Shown here one piece after another: positions 25,408-35,704 of a stretch of DNA of 46,342 nt. Source of the stretch: Pseudomonadales bacterium (lineage in GTDB: Bacteria > Pseudomonadota > Gammaproteobacteria > Pseudomonadales > Pseudohongiellaceae). Positions within the stretch are counted from its first letter, which is position 1. Each line of letters opens with the position of its first letter. The stretch lies in NCBI GenBank assembly GCA_023254735.1, contig JALRKV010000055.1, positions 1 to 46,342 of the forward strand, written 5' to 3'. Below the pieces are notes generated by a model that was not told where the DNA came from, searched no databases, and saw only the letters and a list, made by a program, of their open reading frames with translations. The position numbers were made by a program, and so were the translations under genes.

Positions 25408-26202
25408 TCAGTCGGCAGTTAGGTGGAAAAAATGACTTTGCGTTGGCCTTCCCTCCGCATCGTAGTTGCGTTCGTGAAAGCGCCTCTCACCTTCTCGAGT
25501 AAAAAGTAGCGCGGTCGAGCATAGCGTGCCGTAATCTTGAACACCGAGAACGTCCTCGCTAGCTCCTTTCTCATTCTGAATAAACGCAGACGAGAGTCGC
25601 CGTTCCAACGCAAGGCTAAGTCCGGTCGACGGCAGCTCATGATCGGGCGCTTTTTCTCTATCGTCCATCAATTCGATAAGCCTGTCGGTAGTTAGCGACG
25701 AGGCTTGGCTCGCGAGTTCTTGGAAGCGCTGTTTGCCTTTGCTTACCTTAGGCCAAGGCTCGTCGAGCACACCGTTCGATAGTCCATAGTAGCCGGGAGC
25801 AAGCCGAGTCGGTGCCGCGTGTTTGTCGTTAGCGAGATAGTAAAGCGTACTGGCATCGCCAACCAAAAGATTGAAGCCCGCATAGTCTTGGCTTTGTAGC
25901 GCGATCGATTGCGCATAATCATGCGCACTCATCGAGCCGTGAAGGAAATTCGCGGTTAGCTCACCTCGGCTACGCAGACCTTCTTTGGGCGGACTGCCGC
26001 GGCGATTCGTAATTGCAGCAAAGCGTGAATTGGGCCCGATACCAAGCCATGTCCCACCGGCGCGGCCATCTCGACCTGCGATTACGCCATTGCCCCAATG
26101 GTGTGCCTGCCGAGTTTCGCGGGCGAAAAATTCGTCACGATTGGCTGCGACAAAGAGGGGGAATTCTTGGTGACAGCGATAGCCGATAAATATAAGACAC
26201 AT
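25408..26202 (-). CDS. NRDE-family (TANGO2-like) protein
   Basis: Named after the Asn-Arg-Asp-Glu motif seen here in VAANRDEFFARE (about residues 19-30 from the chosen start). GGTWLGIGPNSRFAAITNRR and the later LSNGVLDEPWPKVSKG are also typical of the family. The eukaryotic relative TANGO2 has been linked to haem and lipid handling; the bacterial role is not settled. The fold is related to N-terminal nucleophile hydrolases, so I prefer the start at Met-Cys (26202), giving MCLIF as in relatives, over the ATG at 26214. About 264 residues. It converges with ptsP with no gap. Confidence 0.85.
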   Translation of the reverse strand: MCLIFIGYRCHQEFPLFVAANRDEFFARETRQAHHWGNGVIAGRDGRAGGTWLGIGPNSRFAAITNRRGSPPKEGLRSRGELTANFLHGSMSAHDYAQSIALQSQDYAGFNLLVGDASTLYYLANDKHAAPTRLAPGYYGLSNGVLDEPWPKVSKGKQRFQELASQASSLTTDRLIELMDDREKAPDHELPSTGLSLALERRLSSAFIQNEKGASEDVLGVQDYGTLCSTALLFTREGERRFHERNYDAEGRPTQSHFFHLTAD

Positions 26203-26329
26203 AGCGATGAACATTCACTTCTCAATAAGGCTGCTCATTCTACCCAATAGGATATCTAGCGCCAGTTTGCTATAAAAAGAGTGCGTAAACAGGTAACCTT
26301 AACGCTTACGAAAACTGCTCGAGAACGGC

Positions 26330-27136
26330 ATGCTTACCCACCCCCAGTTCGACCCTGTTGCACTTTCTCTAGGTCCTCTCAGTATTCACTGGTACGGGCT
26401 TATGTATATTGTTGCCTTTGCGGGTATCTGGCGGCTGGGACTCTATCGTGCGCACCGAAACCCCGGGGCTTGGACCGACGAACAAATATCCGACCTAGTT
26501 TTCTATGGCGCCATGGGGGCGGTGATAGGCGGCCGGCTTGGCTCGGTTTTCTTTTATAACTTCGATCGCTTTCTGGCAGACCCCATTTGGCTTTTCCGAG
26601 TGTGGGAGGGCGGCATGGCGTTTCATGGCGGTTTGTTGGGCGTGCTCGCAGCCTTTGCTTGGTACTCGCGCAGATTAGGCAAACCCTTTTTCGAGACGAT
26701 GGACTTCGTAGCGCCGCTAGTGCCCTTCGGGCTCGGCGCTGGCAGGCTTGGTAACTTTATCGGCGGCGAACTCTGGGGGCGACCGACAGATCTGCCTTGG
26801 GGTATGGTTTTCCCCTATGTCGATGCGCTGCCTCGTCACCCTTCGCAGCTCTATCAGTTTGCGCTCGAGGGTGTCGCGCTGTTTGCATTGCTCTGGTGGT
26901 TTTCTTCAAGACCCCGGCCGCGCTGCAGTATCACCGGGCTTTTTGGTGTTGGCTACGGTGTGTTCAGGTTTCTTGTCGAATTCGCTCGCCAGCCCGACGC
27001 GGACATCGGCTTCATCGCTTTCGATTGGTTGACCATGGGGCAGTTGCTGTCATTACCGATGATTGTCATCGGCGCGGCCATGATGGTCTACGGTTATCGC
27101 CGCGACGGCGCTGCCGCGAACACCAAGCGTAATTAA
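26330..27136 (+). CDS. lgt: Prolipoprotein diacylglyceryl transferase Lgt
   Basis: Lgt attaches diacylglycerol from phosphatidylglycerol to the lipobox cysteine of prolipoproteins in the inner membrane. The 268 residues have about seven hydrophobic helices. The family signature [17 protein letters not shown] (about residues 140-156) is present, with Gly in place of the more common Asn in the I-N-G position. MAFHGGLLG carries the conserved His-Gly pair and RHPSQLYQ follows later. It is the first gene of lgt-thyA-folA, with thyA 17 bases downstream. Confidence 0.96.
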   Translation: MLTHPQFDPVALSLGPLSIHWYGLMYIVAFAGIWRLGLYRAHRNPGAWTDEQISDLVFYGAMGAVIGGRLGSVFFYNFDRFLADPIWLFRVWEGGMAFHGGLLGVLAAFAWYSRRLGKPFFETMDFVAPLVPFGLGAGRLGNFIGGELWGRPTDLPWGMVFPYVDALPRHPSQLYQFALEGVALFALLWWFSSRPRPRCSITGLFGVGYGVFRFLVEFARQPDADIGFIAFDWLTMGQLLSLPMIVIGAAMMVYGYRRDGAAANTKRN

Positions 27137-27153
27137 AACAGGGTAAATAGTGT

Positions 27154-28005
27154 ATGCATCAGTATCTAGAGCTTTGCCGGCGCATAGTCGATGAAGGCGA
27201 ATGGGTTGCGAATGAGCGCACCGGAAAGCGCTGCCTGACGGTCATAAACGCCGACCTCGAATACTCTGTTGCGCGCAACGAATTCCCGATCATTACGACT
27301 CGAAAGAGTTACTGGAAAGCGGCCATCGCCGAGCTTTTAGGCTATTTGCGAGGTTACGACAACGCCGCAGATTTTCGCGCACTCGGCACCAAAAGTTGGG
27401 ATGCCAACGCCAACGAAAACGCGGCGTGGCTTGCAAATCCGGTACGCCGCGGCGAGGACGATATGGGCCGCGTATACGGCGTGCAGGGCAGGGCTTGGGC
27501 GAGGCCCAACGGCGAGCCACTAGATCTGCTGCGTAAGATAGTCGACGACTTAAGCAAAGGACTGGACGACCGCGGCGAAATTTTGACGTTCTATAACCCC
27601 GGCGAATTCGAGCTTGGCTGTCTGCGCCCCTGCATGCATACACATACATTCTCGCTGCTCGGTGGCAAGCTTCATCTAACGAGTTACCAGCGCTCCTGTG
27701 ATGTACCCCTTGGTCTAAACTTCAACCAGATACAGGTATTTACGCTGCTCGCCCTGATGGCACAGATTACGGGACATGCCGCGGGAACTGCCTATCATAA
27801 GATCGTCAATGCGCATATTTATGAAGACCAGCTCGAATTAATGCGCGACGTACAGCTGAAACGTAAGCCCTTTCCTGCGCCAAAATTACATATTAACCCC
27901 GACATTAAGAGCCTCGAAGATATCGAAACGTGGGTCACTCTCGATGATTTTTCGGTCGAGGGTTATCAGCACCATGACCCAATCGCTTACCCATTTTCGG
28001 TTTAG
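27154..28005 (+). CDS. thyA: Thymidylate synthase ThyA
   Basis: ThyA methylates dUMP to dTMP using methylene-tetrahydrofolate and yields dihydrofolate. Cys160 in [10 protein letters not shown] is the nucleophile, and [15 protein letters not shown] holds the substrate-binding Arg, Ser and Asn. The region around the catalytic Cys differs from the E. coli type (LAPCHAFFQF) and matches what I recall of the Pseudomonas type. The 283-residue length fits that group. folA, which recycles the dihydrofolate produced, follows 35 bases later. Confidence 0.95.
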   Translation: MHQYLELCRRIVDEGEWVANERTGKRCLTVINADLEYSVARNEFPIITTRKSYWKAAIAELLGYLRGYDNAADFRALGTKSWDANANENAAWLANPVRRGEDDMGRVYGVQGRAWARPNGEPLDLLRKIVDDLSKGLDDRGEILTFYNPGEFELGCLRPCMHTHTFSLLGGKLHLTSYQRSCDVPLGLNFNQIQVFTLLALMAQITGHAAGTAYHKIVNAHIYEDQLELMRDVQLKRKPFPAPKLHINPDIKSLEDIETWVTLDDFSVEGYQHHDPIAYPFSV

Positions 28006-28040
28006 GCGTCGCGCTCAAAATTCACACTGGACTGGCAGAA

Positions 28041-28562
28041 ATGAAACTCTCTTTAATTGTGGCGATGGCTACGAACCGAACCATCGGACGCGATAATTCA
28101 CTTCCTTGGCATCTGTCCGAAGACCTAAAATATTTTCGTCGCGTAACCACTGGCCATTGCATCATCATGGGTCGCAACACGTGGGAATCAATCGGTAAGC
28201 CACTGCCCAATCGCCGCTCAATTGTAGTCAGCTCGAATCCACACTATGTTGCCGATGGCGCAGACGTCGTGACGAGCCTTGGGCAGGCGAAGAGCCTTGC
28301 CGAATCGATAAGCAAGGAGCTCGGCGTTGACGAAGCGTTTGTGATTGGCGGCGCACGTCTATACGCCGACGCGCTGCAGCAGGCGGAGTGTTTTCACCTC
28401 ACTCGCGTGCACGCGAATGTCGAAGGCGATACTTTTCTACCGGAGTTCGATGAGGATGAGTGGCAAGAAGTTGAGCGCGAAGAATTCGCCGCTAACGGAG
28501 AAAGCGAGCCGGATAATCCCTACGCATACAGTATATGCAAACTAACGCGCCGCTCCCGGTAA
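28041..28562 (+). CDS. folA: Dihydrofolate reductase FolA
   Basis: Reduces dihydrofolate to tetrahydrofolate with NADPH. SLIVAMATNRTIGRDNSLPW at the N-terminus and HLSEDLKYF with the catalytic acid Asp28 are diagnostic, as are IIMGRNTWESIG and the NADPH-binding FVIGGARLYADAL. At 173 residues it is close to family length. It completes the dTMP cycle with ThyA. It converges with argA across ten bases. Confidence 0.96.
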   Translation: MKLSLIVAMATNRTIGRDNSLPWHLSEDLKYFRRVTTGHCIIMGRNTWESIGKPLPNRRSIVVSSNPHYVADGADVVTSLGQAKSLAESISKELGVDEAFVIGGARLYADALQQAECFHLTRVHANVEGDTFLPEFDEDEWQEVEREEFAANGESEPDNPYAYSICKLTRRSR

Positions 28563-28572
28563 CCGCAACGCC

Positions 28573-29976
28573 TTACACAGGTTTTAGGAATATTTTTGAC
28601 TTGCGCTGCAAATTATAAAGCGCCTGTCTCTGCTCCGGAAGATCGTCGAGTGTACCCTGCGCGAATCCATGATCGATAAACCAGTGTGCAGTGACGGTCG
28701 TCAGCACGAATACCTTTTCTATCCCAAGCCCCTTCGCTTCGGCAGACAAGCTTTGCAGTAGTCTTGCGCCTAATCCGCTGCGACGGTAGTTCGGATGCGT
28801 AGCAATGCAGGCAATCTCGGCGAGCGACTCGCTCGTGCGATAAAGCGCCGCACACGCGATAATCGCGCCCTCTAATTCGATCACCTTAAAGTTCTCGATC
28901 TCGGTCTCGAGCCTTTCGCGCGAGCGTTCTACCAATGTGCCATCGGCCTCAAGCGGTCTAATAAGCGAAAGGATCGCAGACACGTCATCGATCGTAGCCT
29001 GTCTTAACGTGTCGAGGCTGTCGTCGCTTATAAGCGAACCTGCTCCTTCGCGCGTAAACAATTCACGAATGAGGGCGCCATTGCTCCTGTAGCCGATGAG
29101 ATGGGCGCGATTGACGCCGGCCGCATTGGCTTTTATGCATGCTTTCAACGCGCTGCCGAGGGCTTTGTCTGAGTCGATATCGCTTGCCGAAAAGCGCTCA
29201 GCGGCAATGCCAGCACTGGCAGGATTGAGCGAGGCGATAAGCTCGCCCTGCTCATCGCACACACCTTCTTGTGGCACGAGGAAAATCAACTTGTCGGCTT
29301 TTATCGCGATCGCCAGTTCGGTGGCGACTTCCTCGGCAGTAAGATTGAAGATCTCGCCGGTGAGTGAATAGCCAAGATTATTCTGCAGCACGATCGCGCG
29401 CTCTTCGAGGCGTTTCGTAATGGACGCGGCCTTAACACGGCGTACGCGACCGGTGTGATGAAAGTCGATACCGTTATGAACGCCAATTGGCATTGCGGTC
29501 ACAAAATTTCCGCGGCTAAGTGTTAATGCTTCGCTGCCGGCGACTGCGAGCGGCGCGGAAGTCGACGAGCTTGTGCCTGCGCTAAAGAGCGCCTCCAAGC
29601 GAATTGATTCGCCGCCTACGACGCCCGCGATGACAGCGAGAGAGTCGGGATCTGTGACGCGCATTCCTTTATGAAATTCGAGCGGTAGCTTTGCGGCCGT
29701 CAGGGCAGCATTGATCTGAGGCCTCGCACCGTGGACTAACACAAGCTTAACGCCGAGACTGTGAAGTAGTGTGAGGTCGCTAACAAGATTACGAAGGTGT
29801 TCGCTCGCTAGAGCCTCTCCGCTGAGCGCGACGACAAAGGTTTTACCGCGGTGAGCGTTGATGTACTGAGTAGATGCACGGAACCACTCGACGAGCGCAC
29901 CCGCACCGTTCGCAGCGTTACTTTCTGTGCTTTGTTTGTTCTCTGCGTCTGGGCAGCTCTCAGTTGGCGTGCTCAT
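28573..29976 (-). CDS. argA: Amino-acid N-acetyltransferase (N-acetylglutamate synthase) ArgA
   Basis: Catalyses the first step of arginine synthesis, acetyl-CoA plus glutamate. An N-terminal amino-acid-kinase-like domain (about residues 45-300; KLVLVHGARPQIN is its substrate loop) is normally the site of arginine feedback. A C-terminal GNAT domain (about 320-460) has the acetyl-CoA-binding RRSGLGARLLQSL. The 467-residue length is normal. A polar, low-complexity 25-residue N-terminus precedes the first domain. It is the last gene of the yggS-to-argA minus-strand run, four bases after phhB. Confidence 0.94.
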   Translation of the reverse strand: MSTPTESCPDAENKQSTESNAANGAGALVEWFRASTQYINAHRGKTFVVALSGEALASEHLRNLVSDLTLLHSLGVKLVLVHGARPQINAALTAAKLPLEFHKGMRVTDPDSLAVIAGVVGGESIRLEALFSAGTSSSTSAPLAVAGSEALTLSRGNFVTAMPIGVHNGIDFHHTGRVRRVKAASITKRLEERAIVLQNNLGYSLTGEIFNLTAEEVATELAIAIKADKLIFLVPQEGVCDEQGELIASLNPASAGIAAERFSASDIDSDKALGSALKACIKANAAGVNRAHLIGYRSNGALIRELFTREGAGSLISDDSLDTLRQATIDDVSAILSLIRPLEADGTLVERSRERLETEIENFKVIELEGAIIACAALYRTSESLAEIACIATHPNYRRSGLGARLLQSLSAEAKGLGIEKVFVLTTVTAHWFIDHGFAQGTLDDLPEQRQALYNLQRKSKIFLKPV

Positions 29977-29980
29977 CGAT

Positions 29981-30358
29981 TTAACTCTCGGTTGGCGACT
30001 CGTGATTCTCAGCGTTCATCGCAAGGCGCGCGATCGTATCAGTTTTTGCCGCCATGATGAAATCGTTGACATGCAGGCCATTGATGCGATGCGACCACCA
30101 GTAGACCGTCACTTTCCCCCACTCGGTCAAAATCGTCGGGTGGTGGTTCTCACGTTCTGCGATATTGGCCACCTTCGCGGTAAACGCAAAGGCGTCTTTA
30201 TAGCCAATAAAGAAAAATTCACGGACGAGTTTCTCTACGCCTTCGTGGAACTGGCGCTTCCACCCAGGTACTCCCAACACGAGTTGATGCGCTTCCTCTT
30301 CGGAGATAACAGGCGAACCAAGTTTGCAGGGTTCGCAGTGGCGTAGGTGCAGTTTCAC
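29981..30358 (-). CDS. phhB: 4a-hydroxytetrahydrobiopterin dehydratase (PhhB/PCD)
   Basis: Dehydrates the pterin carbinolamine made by aromatic amino-acid hydroxylases. The active-site pattern is complete: ENHHPTIL (His72-His73-Pro74), WGKVTVYWWSH (His90) and GLHVNDFIMAAKTD (Asp99). The N-terminal HLRHCEPCKLG is typical of proteobacterial members. The usual partner, phenylalanine hydroxylase phhA, is not in the window. It starts one base after the hemW stop and ends four bases before argA, so it is co-transcribed with unrelated housekeeping genes. Confidence 0.93.
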   Translation of the reverse strand: MKLHLRHCEPCKLGSPVISEEEAHQLVLGVPGWKRQFHEGVEKLVREFFFIGYKDAFAFTAKVANIAERENHHPTILTEWGKVTVYWWSHRINGLHVNDFIMAAKTDTIARLAMNAENHESPTES

Positions 30359-31576
30359 TTAGATAAATTCCTCGAGCACATTATTCAAATACCTAAAGCC
30401 TCGCGCGGTTGTCGTAATCCAGCCTTCGCCAAACGAGGACGCGCAGAGCAGATCGCGCGAGCGCAGGTATTCTACTCGGTTTGCGATTTCGCTAAAAGCG
30501 ACGCCGGTGTGCGTCTCGAAATGCGCAGGGGAGAAGCCACGTCGGGTGCGCAGGGTATTGAGTAGATATTCGATTGTAATTTCGTCGATTGGGATGGGTG
30601 TCGACTCGGCGGTATAGCGCGCAAGATTACCCGCGTCTCCCCGCTCTGACGCTGCGCGGAGATAATGGTCGGGCTGTCGATGTTTGCGTGTTCGCAGCGG
30701 CTGCGAGCCATCGAGCAAGCTAATTTTGCCGTGCGCCCCCGCGCCGATACCGAGGTAGTCGCCAAACTGCCAGTAATTTAGATTATGTCGAGACTGAAGA
30801 CGATCACCGCGTGCGTAGGCTGAGACTTCGTACTGCGCGAGTCCGCGCGACACCAGCAGATCATGCCCCGCGTCCTGCACGCGGGTCAGAATAGACTCGC
30901 TGGGCAAGGGGGGCGGTTTGGAGTAAAACACGGTGTTGGGTTCGATGGTCAGTTGATACCAAGACAGATGCGGCGGTTCAAACGACAACGCAGCGTCGAG
31001 ATCGGATAGCGCAGCGCTTAGCGATTGATCCGGAAGCCCATGCATAATATCTAGATTAAAATTGTCGAACCCAGCGGCTCGGGCGCTGTCTATCGCGCGT
31101 CTCGCCTGCGCGCTATCGTGTATGCGGCCGAGCTTGTTGAGCTGCGCGTCTGCAAAACTTTGAACACCGATGGAGAGTCGATTAATTCCTGCGGCGCGGA
31201 ACTCTGCGAAGCGTCCTGCCTCAAGCGTACCGGGGTTTGCTTCTAGTGTAATCTCTAAGTGGGGTGACCCGATCCAGCCCGGCGATTGGCTACGGGCGAT
31301 GTGTTGTAGAAGCGAATCGAAGGCGCGTGCACTAAACAGGCTTGGCGTTCCCCCTCCGATAAAGATCGAATGAATCGGTCTTGGACTTTTTACTGTGTCG
31401 CCGCCGCATGCGAGCGCATAGTCGGCGTCGAAATCTTCGCACAGCGCGGCAATATAGGTGTCCTCTGGCAGGGATGCGCGCGCGCCAAACTCATGCGAAT
31501 TGAAGTCGCAGTAGGGACACTTCTTTACACACCACGGGATGTGTATGTAGAGGCTTAGAGGTGGCTGGGCCAGCAT
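30359..31576 (-). CDS. hemW: Radical SAM haem chaperone HemW
   Basis: HemW binds haem and delivers it to membrane targets; it is related to coproporphyrinogen dehydrogenase HemN but is not that enzyme. The cluster motif is [13 protein letters not shown] (Cys16, Cys20, Cys23, with Tyr before the third Cys). [10 protein letters not shown] and the C-terminal HemN-type domain ([13 protein letters not shown]) follow. The lack of the extra N-terminal cysteines of true HemN and the 405-residue size favour HemW. It overlaps rdgB by 22 bases, as in other gammaproteobacteria. Confidence 0.95.
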   Translation of the reverse strand: MLAQPPLSLYIHIPWCVKKCPYCDFNSHEFGARASLPEDTYIAALCEDFDADYALACGGDTVKSPRPIHSIFIGGGTPSLFSARAFDSLLQHIARSQSPGWIGSPHLEITLEANPGTLEAGRFAEFRAAGINRLSIGVQSFADAQLNKLGRIHDSAQARRAIDSARAAGFDNFNLDIMHGLPDQSLSAALSDLDAALSFEPPHLSWYQLTIEPNTVFYSKPPPLPSESILTRVQDAGHDLLVSRGLAQYEVSAYARGDRLQSRHNLNYWQFGDYLGIGAGAHGKISLLDGSQPLRTRKHRQPDHYLRAASERGDAGNLARYTAESTPIPIDEITIEYLLNTLRTRRGFSPAHFETHTGVAFSEIANRVEYLRSRDLLCASSFGEGWITTTARGFRYLNNVLEEFI

Positions 31577-32181
31577 CGACGCAGCTGCTCCAATGCTTGT
31601 CCGCGATGGCTTATCGCATTCTTAATGTGGGGATCCAGTAGGGCAGAGGCGCAGTTATGCGAAGGCACGAAGAAAAGAGGGTCATAGCCGAATCCGTTGG
31701 TGCCCTCGGCGGAATCGAGAATCACTCCCTCCCAGGTGCCCTGACAAATGAGTGGCGTAGGATCTGCGGCATGCTTAAGAAGTACGATGATGCATTGGAA
31801 CCGAGCGGTGCGTTGAGCCGGTGCGACACCCTGTAAACGCTCGAGCAATAGCGCGTTATTCGCCCCGTCTATTTCATCACGGTTGGCAAAACTGGTCCCG
31901 CGCGCGGCAGCAAACCTCGCCGAGTAGATGCCGGGCTCGCCGTTCAGCGCATCGACTTCGATGCCGGAGTCGTCTGCGATCGCAGGAAGACCGGTAACCT
32001 CACAGGCATGCCGTGCTTTAATAAGCGCGTTCTCCACGAAAGTCAGCCCCGTTTCGTCGGCGTCATCGACGCCGAGCGCGCGCTGCGAAATCAACTCGAC
32101 TCCTAAGGTCGATAATATGCTGTGCAATTCGCGCAGCTTGCCTTCGTTGCCGCTGGCGAGAACGATTTTGGTATCTTTCAA
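31555..32181 (-). CDS. rdgB: XTP/dITP pyrophosphatase RdgB
   Basis: Cleans the nucleotide pool by hydrolysing XTP, ITP and dITP to the monophosphates. [13 protein letters not shown] is the nucleotide-binding N-terminus, [20 protein letters not shown] holds the metal-binding Asp, and [12 protein letters not shown] with a late [10 protein letters not shown] are the family signatures. 208 residues, normal length. It overlaps hemW and lies 42 bases after metW. Confidence 0.96.
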   Translation of the reverse strand: MKDTKIVLASGNEGKLRELHSILSTLGVELISQRALGVDDADETGLTFVENALIKARHACEVTGLPAIADDSGIEVDALNGEPGIYSARFAAARGTSFANRDEIDGANNALLLERLQGVAPAQRTARFQCIIVLLKHAADPTPLICQGTWEGVILDSAEGTNGFGYDPLFFVPSHNCASALLDPHIKNAISHRGQALEQLRRCWPSHL

Positions 32182-32223
32182 AAAATTTTTCTCTTGTTGT
32201 TTGATTATCTGTTCACGCGCTGT

Positions 32224-32817
32224 TTAGCTGCGCGCAATATGATAGATAGCAATTTCGCCGAGAAGATTGGGCAACAGCCTCATCGACAGGCTGCCCTCGT
32301 GCTTTAGGTCAACAACCGTTCGTTCTAATATTCGTATATTCTTCTCTTCGCAGAGCGCATCGAAATCGCGTACGGTGCAGAAATGGATGTTGGGCGTGTC
32401 ATACCATGCGTGCGGCATGAATTTAGACACGGGCATACGACCCTTCGAAGAAAGATAAAGCCTGCTTTTCCAATTACCGAAGTTAGGAAAAGTCACGATA
32501 CCGCGTCGGCCAACGCGCAGCATCTCGTCTATCAACTGATCGGGATGGCTCAGCGCCTGCAGTGTCTGTGCAAGAAGCACAGTATCGAAGCTGTCCGATT
32601 GGAAATTCCAAAGGCCGGCATCGAGGTTCTGCTCGATAACATTGATGCCCCGCTCAACGCAGGACTGTATCTTGTCGCCATCGATTTCGAGCCCAGTGCC
32701 TTTGACTCCCTTAGTTTGTTTGAGGTTTGCGAGCAGACTGCCATCGCCGCAGCCAAGGTCGAGCACGCGGCTATCGGGTTCGATCCATCGCTGGATTATT
32801 TCTTGATCAGGACGCAT
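32224..32817 (-). CDS. metW: Methionine biosynthesis protein MetW
   Basis: MetW is a small SAM-dependent methyltransferase-fold protein always found with Met[16 protein letters not shown] (about residues 18-32) is the SAM-binding loop, and [20 protein letters not shown] and [19 protein letters not shown] are family-specific. I start at the ATG at 32817 ([11 protein letters not shown]), which gives 197 residues as expected; a longer reading from 32898 adds 27 residues inside metX and is unlikely. It overlaps metX by 11 bases. The pairing suggests MetW supports MetX activity. Confidence 0.95.
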   Translation of the reverse strand: MRPDQEIIQRWIEPDSRVLDLGCGDGSLLANLKQTKGVKGTGLEIDGDKIQSCVERGINVIEQNLDAGLWNFQSDSFDTVLLAQTLQALSHPDQLIDEMLRVGRRGIVTFPNFGNWKSRLYLSSKGRMPVSKFMPHAWYDTPNIHFCTVRDFDALCEEKNIRILERTVVDLKHEGSLSMRLLPNLLGEIAIYHIARS

Positions 32818-34057
32818 CGGTGACAAGCTCCTTGTAGACATTATCCAAGAAGCCGCGCATCGCATTAATGTAACGCGGTATAGGCATGAGGAAGGCATCG
32901 TGACCCTGGTCTGCTTCGACTTCGAGATAGGTTACTTCCCGGCCTGCTTTTAAAAGCGTTTCGACGAGTTCGCGTGAGCGTTCGGGCGGGAACCGCCAGT
33001 CGGTGCTAAAAGACACTAGTAGAAATTTGCAGTCGCCTTCGGCGAATGCTTTGGAGAGATCATTGCCATAGTCGACGGACGGATCGAAATAATCGAGCGC
33101 CTTGGTCATCAAAAGGTAAGAATTAGCGTCGAAGTTCGAACTGAAGCGCTCACCCTGATAATGCAAGTAGCTCTCGACTTCGAAGTCGACATTAAGACCA
33201 AAGCTCAGTGTCCCTGAGCGCAGGTCGCGTCCGAGATTGCCGCGTGTCGTATTTTCTAGCTGTGAGCCTGCGTTGCCGAATTTAGCCCGCATCGCGCTAT
33301 CAGAAAGATAGGTTATATGACCCACCATGCGCGCGAGCATCAATCCTTGCTTAGGGTAGGTGTTGTGCTCGAGATAGCGCCCTGCATGAAAATTCGGATC
33401 GCTAGTAATCGAGTAGCGTGCGACTTCATTGAAGGCAATGTTCTGCGCGGAGAGTTTCGGCGCCGAGGCGATACAGACCGCATTCGCAACTCTGTCGGGA
33501 TAGCTTATCGCCCAGCGCTGAACCTGCATACCACCGAGGCTACCGCCGACAACCGCAGCCCATTTTTCGATGCCGAGGCGATCCATCAGGTTTAGCTGAC
33601 TTTTGACCCAATCACGGACTGTGACCACAGGGAAATCAGGCCCATAGGGCTTTCCCGTTTCTGGGTTAATGGACGTGGGACCGGTACTTCCAGCGCAGCC
33701 ACCTAAATTGTTGAGCGCAACGACGAAGAATTTAGTCGTGTCGATTGCTTTGCCCGGTCCGATCGCGCTATCCCACCACCCCGGTTTGCTGTCGCTGGCC
33801 GAGTGATAGCCTGCGGCATGGTGGTCGCCGCTGAGGGCGTGACAGATGAGAATCGCGTTGCTGCGCGCAGCGTTAAGCTCGCCATAGGTTTCGACCATCA
33901 GATCGTAGCTCGGGAGTGTTTTGCCGCTGCGCAGCTGCAACGGTTCGTCGAAGTGATAGGAGCGAGGCGTTACGATGCCGACCGAATCCGGCGCGTCTAT
34001 CGCGCTGCGGAGAGCAGACGTCTGCGTCTCTTCAAGCTGTGTTGAGTCGATTGCCAT
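32807..34057 (-). CDS. metX: Homoserine O-acyltransferase MetX
   Basis: Acylates homoserine as the first committed step to methionine. The alpha/beta-hydrolase triad is visible: Ser173 in [10 protein letters not shown], an Asp in [11 protein letters not shown] and a His in [19 protein letters not shown] and [12 protein letters not shown] are typical. Proteobacterial MetX proteins encoded next to metW are often succinyl- rather than acetyltransferases, so the acyl donor cannot be fixed from the name. At 416 residues it carries a 30-residue polar N-terminal extension. It lies 18 bases after yggT. Confidence 0.93.
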   Translation of the reverse strand: MAIDSTQLEETQTSALRSAIDAPDSVGIVTPRSYHFDEPLQLRSGKTLPSYDLMVETYGELNAARSNAILICHALSGDHHAAGYHSASDSKPGWWDSAIGPGKAIDTTKFFVVALNNLGGCAGSTGPTSINPETGKPYGPDFPVVTVRDWVKSQLNLMDRLGIEKWAAVVGGSLGGMQVQRWAISYPDRVANAVCIASAPKLSAQNIAFNEVARYSITSDPNFHAGRYLEHNTYPKQGLMLARMVGHITYLSDSAMRAKFGNAGSQLENTTRGNLGRDLRSGTLSFGLNVDFEVESYLHYQGERFSSNFDANSYLLMTKALDYFDPSVDYGNDLSKAFAEGDCKFLLVSFSTDWRFPPERSRELVETLLKAGREVTYLEVEADQGHDAFLMPIPRYINAMRGFLDNVYKELVTDAS

Positions 34058-34075
34058 AGCGTGTTTGAGTCTTCG

Positions 34076-34675
34076 TTAAATGCCCAGAATTACAGCGGCC
34101 ATGCCGGTTGTGATGCCAAAGGTCTCGTAGATGAAATTTTGCAGCAACTGAATGCCCAGGAAAATAACAATCGGTGAGAAGTCGAGGCCACCGATAGCGG
34201 GGATGACCGAGCGAATTGGTCCCATCACCGGCTCGGTGAGCTGCCAAACTAGCTGGAGCAAGGGGTGAGGCGTTGTGTTGCCACTAAACATCATGACAAA
34301 TGACATGATTATCGAGCCGATTATCGCGTAGTAATAAATATTGATGACGAACAGCAAATTGCCGACGAACGCCCAGGCGACGAGAGCACCTAGAGACGGA
34401 GGACTCGCACCGTAGAGCGCGATGAGCCCATAAATCGCGCCCAGTTGGACCAATAGGGCGGCGATAAGCGTAGAAAAATCGATGCCACGGTAGCCTGGGA
34501 CCACGCGTCTGAGCGGCCTGACTAACGGATCGGTAAAGCGCACGATGGCTTGGGACATCGGGTTATAAAAATCTGCGCGCGCGATTTGCAGTAAGAATCG
34601 CAGCAATAGCATTAGCAGATAGATGCCACCTAGGGTGCTGACTAATGTGATGCCTGAGCTGCTCATAAAATCCAT
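34076..34675 (-). CDS. yggT: YggT-family integral membrane protein
   Basis: A conserved inner-membrane protein with two tandem copies of the YggT unit. Each copy has a hydrophobic helix and a loop of the form RFTDPLVRPLRRVVPGYRGID (first copy, about residues 45-66) and QLTEPVMGPIRSVIPAIGGLD (second, about 146-167). Four membrane helices are expected. The role is unknown; some evidence in other bacteria ties the family to osmotic stress and membrane organisation. It sits between proC and metX, the usual gammaproteobacterial place. Confidence 0.93.
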   Translation of the reverse strand: MDFMSSSGITLVSTLGGIYLLMLLLRFLLQIARADFYNPMSQAIVRFTDPLVRPLRRVVPGYRGIDFSTLIAALLVQLGAIYGLIALYGASPPSLGALVAWAFVGNLLFVINIYYYAIIGSIIMSFVMMFSGNTTPHPLLQLVWQLTEPVMGPIRSVIPAIGGLDFSPIVIFLGIQLLQNFIYETFGITTGMAAVILGI

Positions 34676-34693
34676 TCTCTAATCCCCGTGCAA

Positions 34694-34711
34694 ATCGCTC
34701 GGTCGAGCGAT
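34694..34711. repeat. Perfect hairpin in the proC-yggT gap
   Basis: ATCGCTCG and CGAGCGAT are complementary around two central bases, giving a strong short stem. On the minus strand it lies after proC and before yggT; only three T follow it in that direction, so termination would be partial at best. It may lower expression of the downstream metX-argA genes relative to proC, or protect the mRNA. Confidence 0.5.
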
Positions 34712-34786
34712 CCAGTTGTTTAGCTTTCTCTCAAACTTGTAGCTTGCTGCGAACCGTAGGCATAGATAAAAGGTGCGCCTATAGCC

Positions 34787-35602
34787 TCACACCTCGCCGG
34801 CGAGTTCAACCGAGCGAGCGTGTGCTGCTTGCAATGCGCCGTCGACGAGTTGACGAAGGCCGCCGTCTTCAAAATGGTTAATCGCCCGCTCAGTCGTGCC
34901 GTTTGGCGAGGTCACATTGCGCCTTAACTGCGCCGTTTCTTCGTCGCTTGCGAGCGCGAGCTGCGCTGCGCCCAGCGCAGTCTGGTAAGTAAGCGCCTTC
35001 GCGAGTTCGGTACTAAGTCCGAGTTTAACCGCGCTCTCTTGCATCGCTTCCATCATCAAAAAGAAATAGGCGGGACCGCTTCCCGAAAGCGCGGTGACGC
35101 TATCGATGTCGGATTCTTTTTCGACCCATACACTCAGCCCAACTGCACCTAGCAGCTGATCGGCGATATCGCGCTGCGTGCCGTCGACGCAGGCGTTAGC
35201 GAACAAGCCGCTTGCGCCGCTGCCGACGAGGGCCGGCGTGTTAGGCATGCAGCGAACGAGCGCCGCATCCGAGCCAAACCAGCGCTCGAGCGCCGCGAGG
35301 GTAATGCCTGCGGCAATCGAGACGATTAGCGGTCGGCGCTCCTCTAAGGACGAGGCGAGCGCGGTGCAGACAGCACTCATAACCTGTGGCTTCACTGCGA
35401 GCACGATGACGTCAGCTGTCCGCGCGATGGTCTCGTTGTCTGCCGCGCTCAACCCTGTTCTTGCAGCGAGTGCGCCAAGTTTCTCGGTGTCTAAGTCGGA
35501 CGCGCTTATTAAGCTGGCCGCATGGCCTCGATTGATCAGGCCGCCAATGATGCTGCTAGCCATATTGCCAGCGCCGATGAAGCCGATGCGAGTGTCTTGC
35601 AA
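34787..35602 (-). CDS. proC: Pyrroline-5-carboxylate reductase ProC
   Basis: Last step of proline synthesis, reducing pyrroline-5-carboxylate with NAD(P)H. IGFIGAGNMASSIIGGL is the Rossmann nucleotide-binding turn, VILAVKPQVM and RCMPNTPALVGSG are conserved, and the C-terminal dimerisation domain includes VTALSGSGPAYFFL and RNVTSPNGTTERAI. 271 residues, standard. It follows yggS by 102 bases, the common proteobacterial pair. Confidence 0.96.
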   Translation of the reverse strand: MQDTRIGFIGAGNMASSIIGGLINRGHAASLISASDLDTEKLGALAARTGLSAADNETIARTADVIVLAVKPQVMSAVCTALASSLEERRPLIVSIAAGITLAALERWFGSDAALVRCMPNTPALVGSGASGLFANACVDGTQRDIADQLLGAVGLSVWVEKESDIDSVTALSGSGPAYFFLMMEAMQESAVKLGLSTELAKALTYQTALGAAQLALASDEETAQLRRNVTSPNGTTERAINHFEDGGLRQLVDGALQAAHARSVELAGEV

Positions 35603-35704
35603 GGTTTATCTCCAAGCTGTGTTTATTGCCCACCGCGACGAGCAATCGCCTCAGCAGATCGTAGAGCTAAAGTTTACCGACTTGAGCGCCAATGCGCGAA
35701 CCCC

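Noticed and set aside
27154..28005. Possible active-site defect in ThyA because the Cys region reads PCMHTHTF
   Set aside because: The catalytic Cys, the R-S-C-D segment and the N-F-N motif are intact, and this variant matches what I recall of the Pseudomonas-type enzyme.
32818..32898. Longer metW reading from 32898
   Set aside because: It would add 27 residues inside metX; the family begins with M-R-P-D just before the conserved domain.
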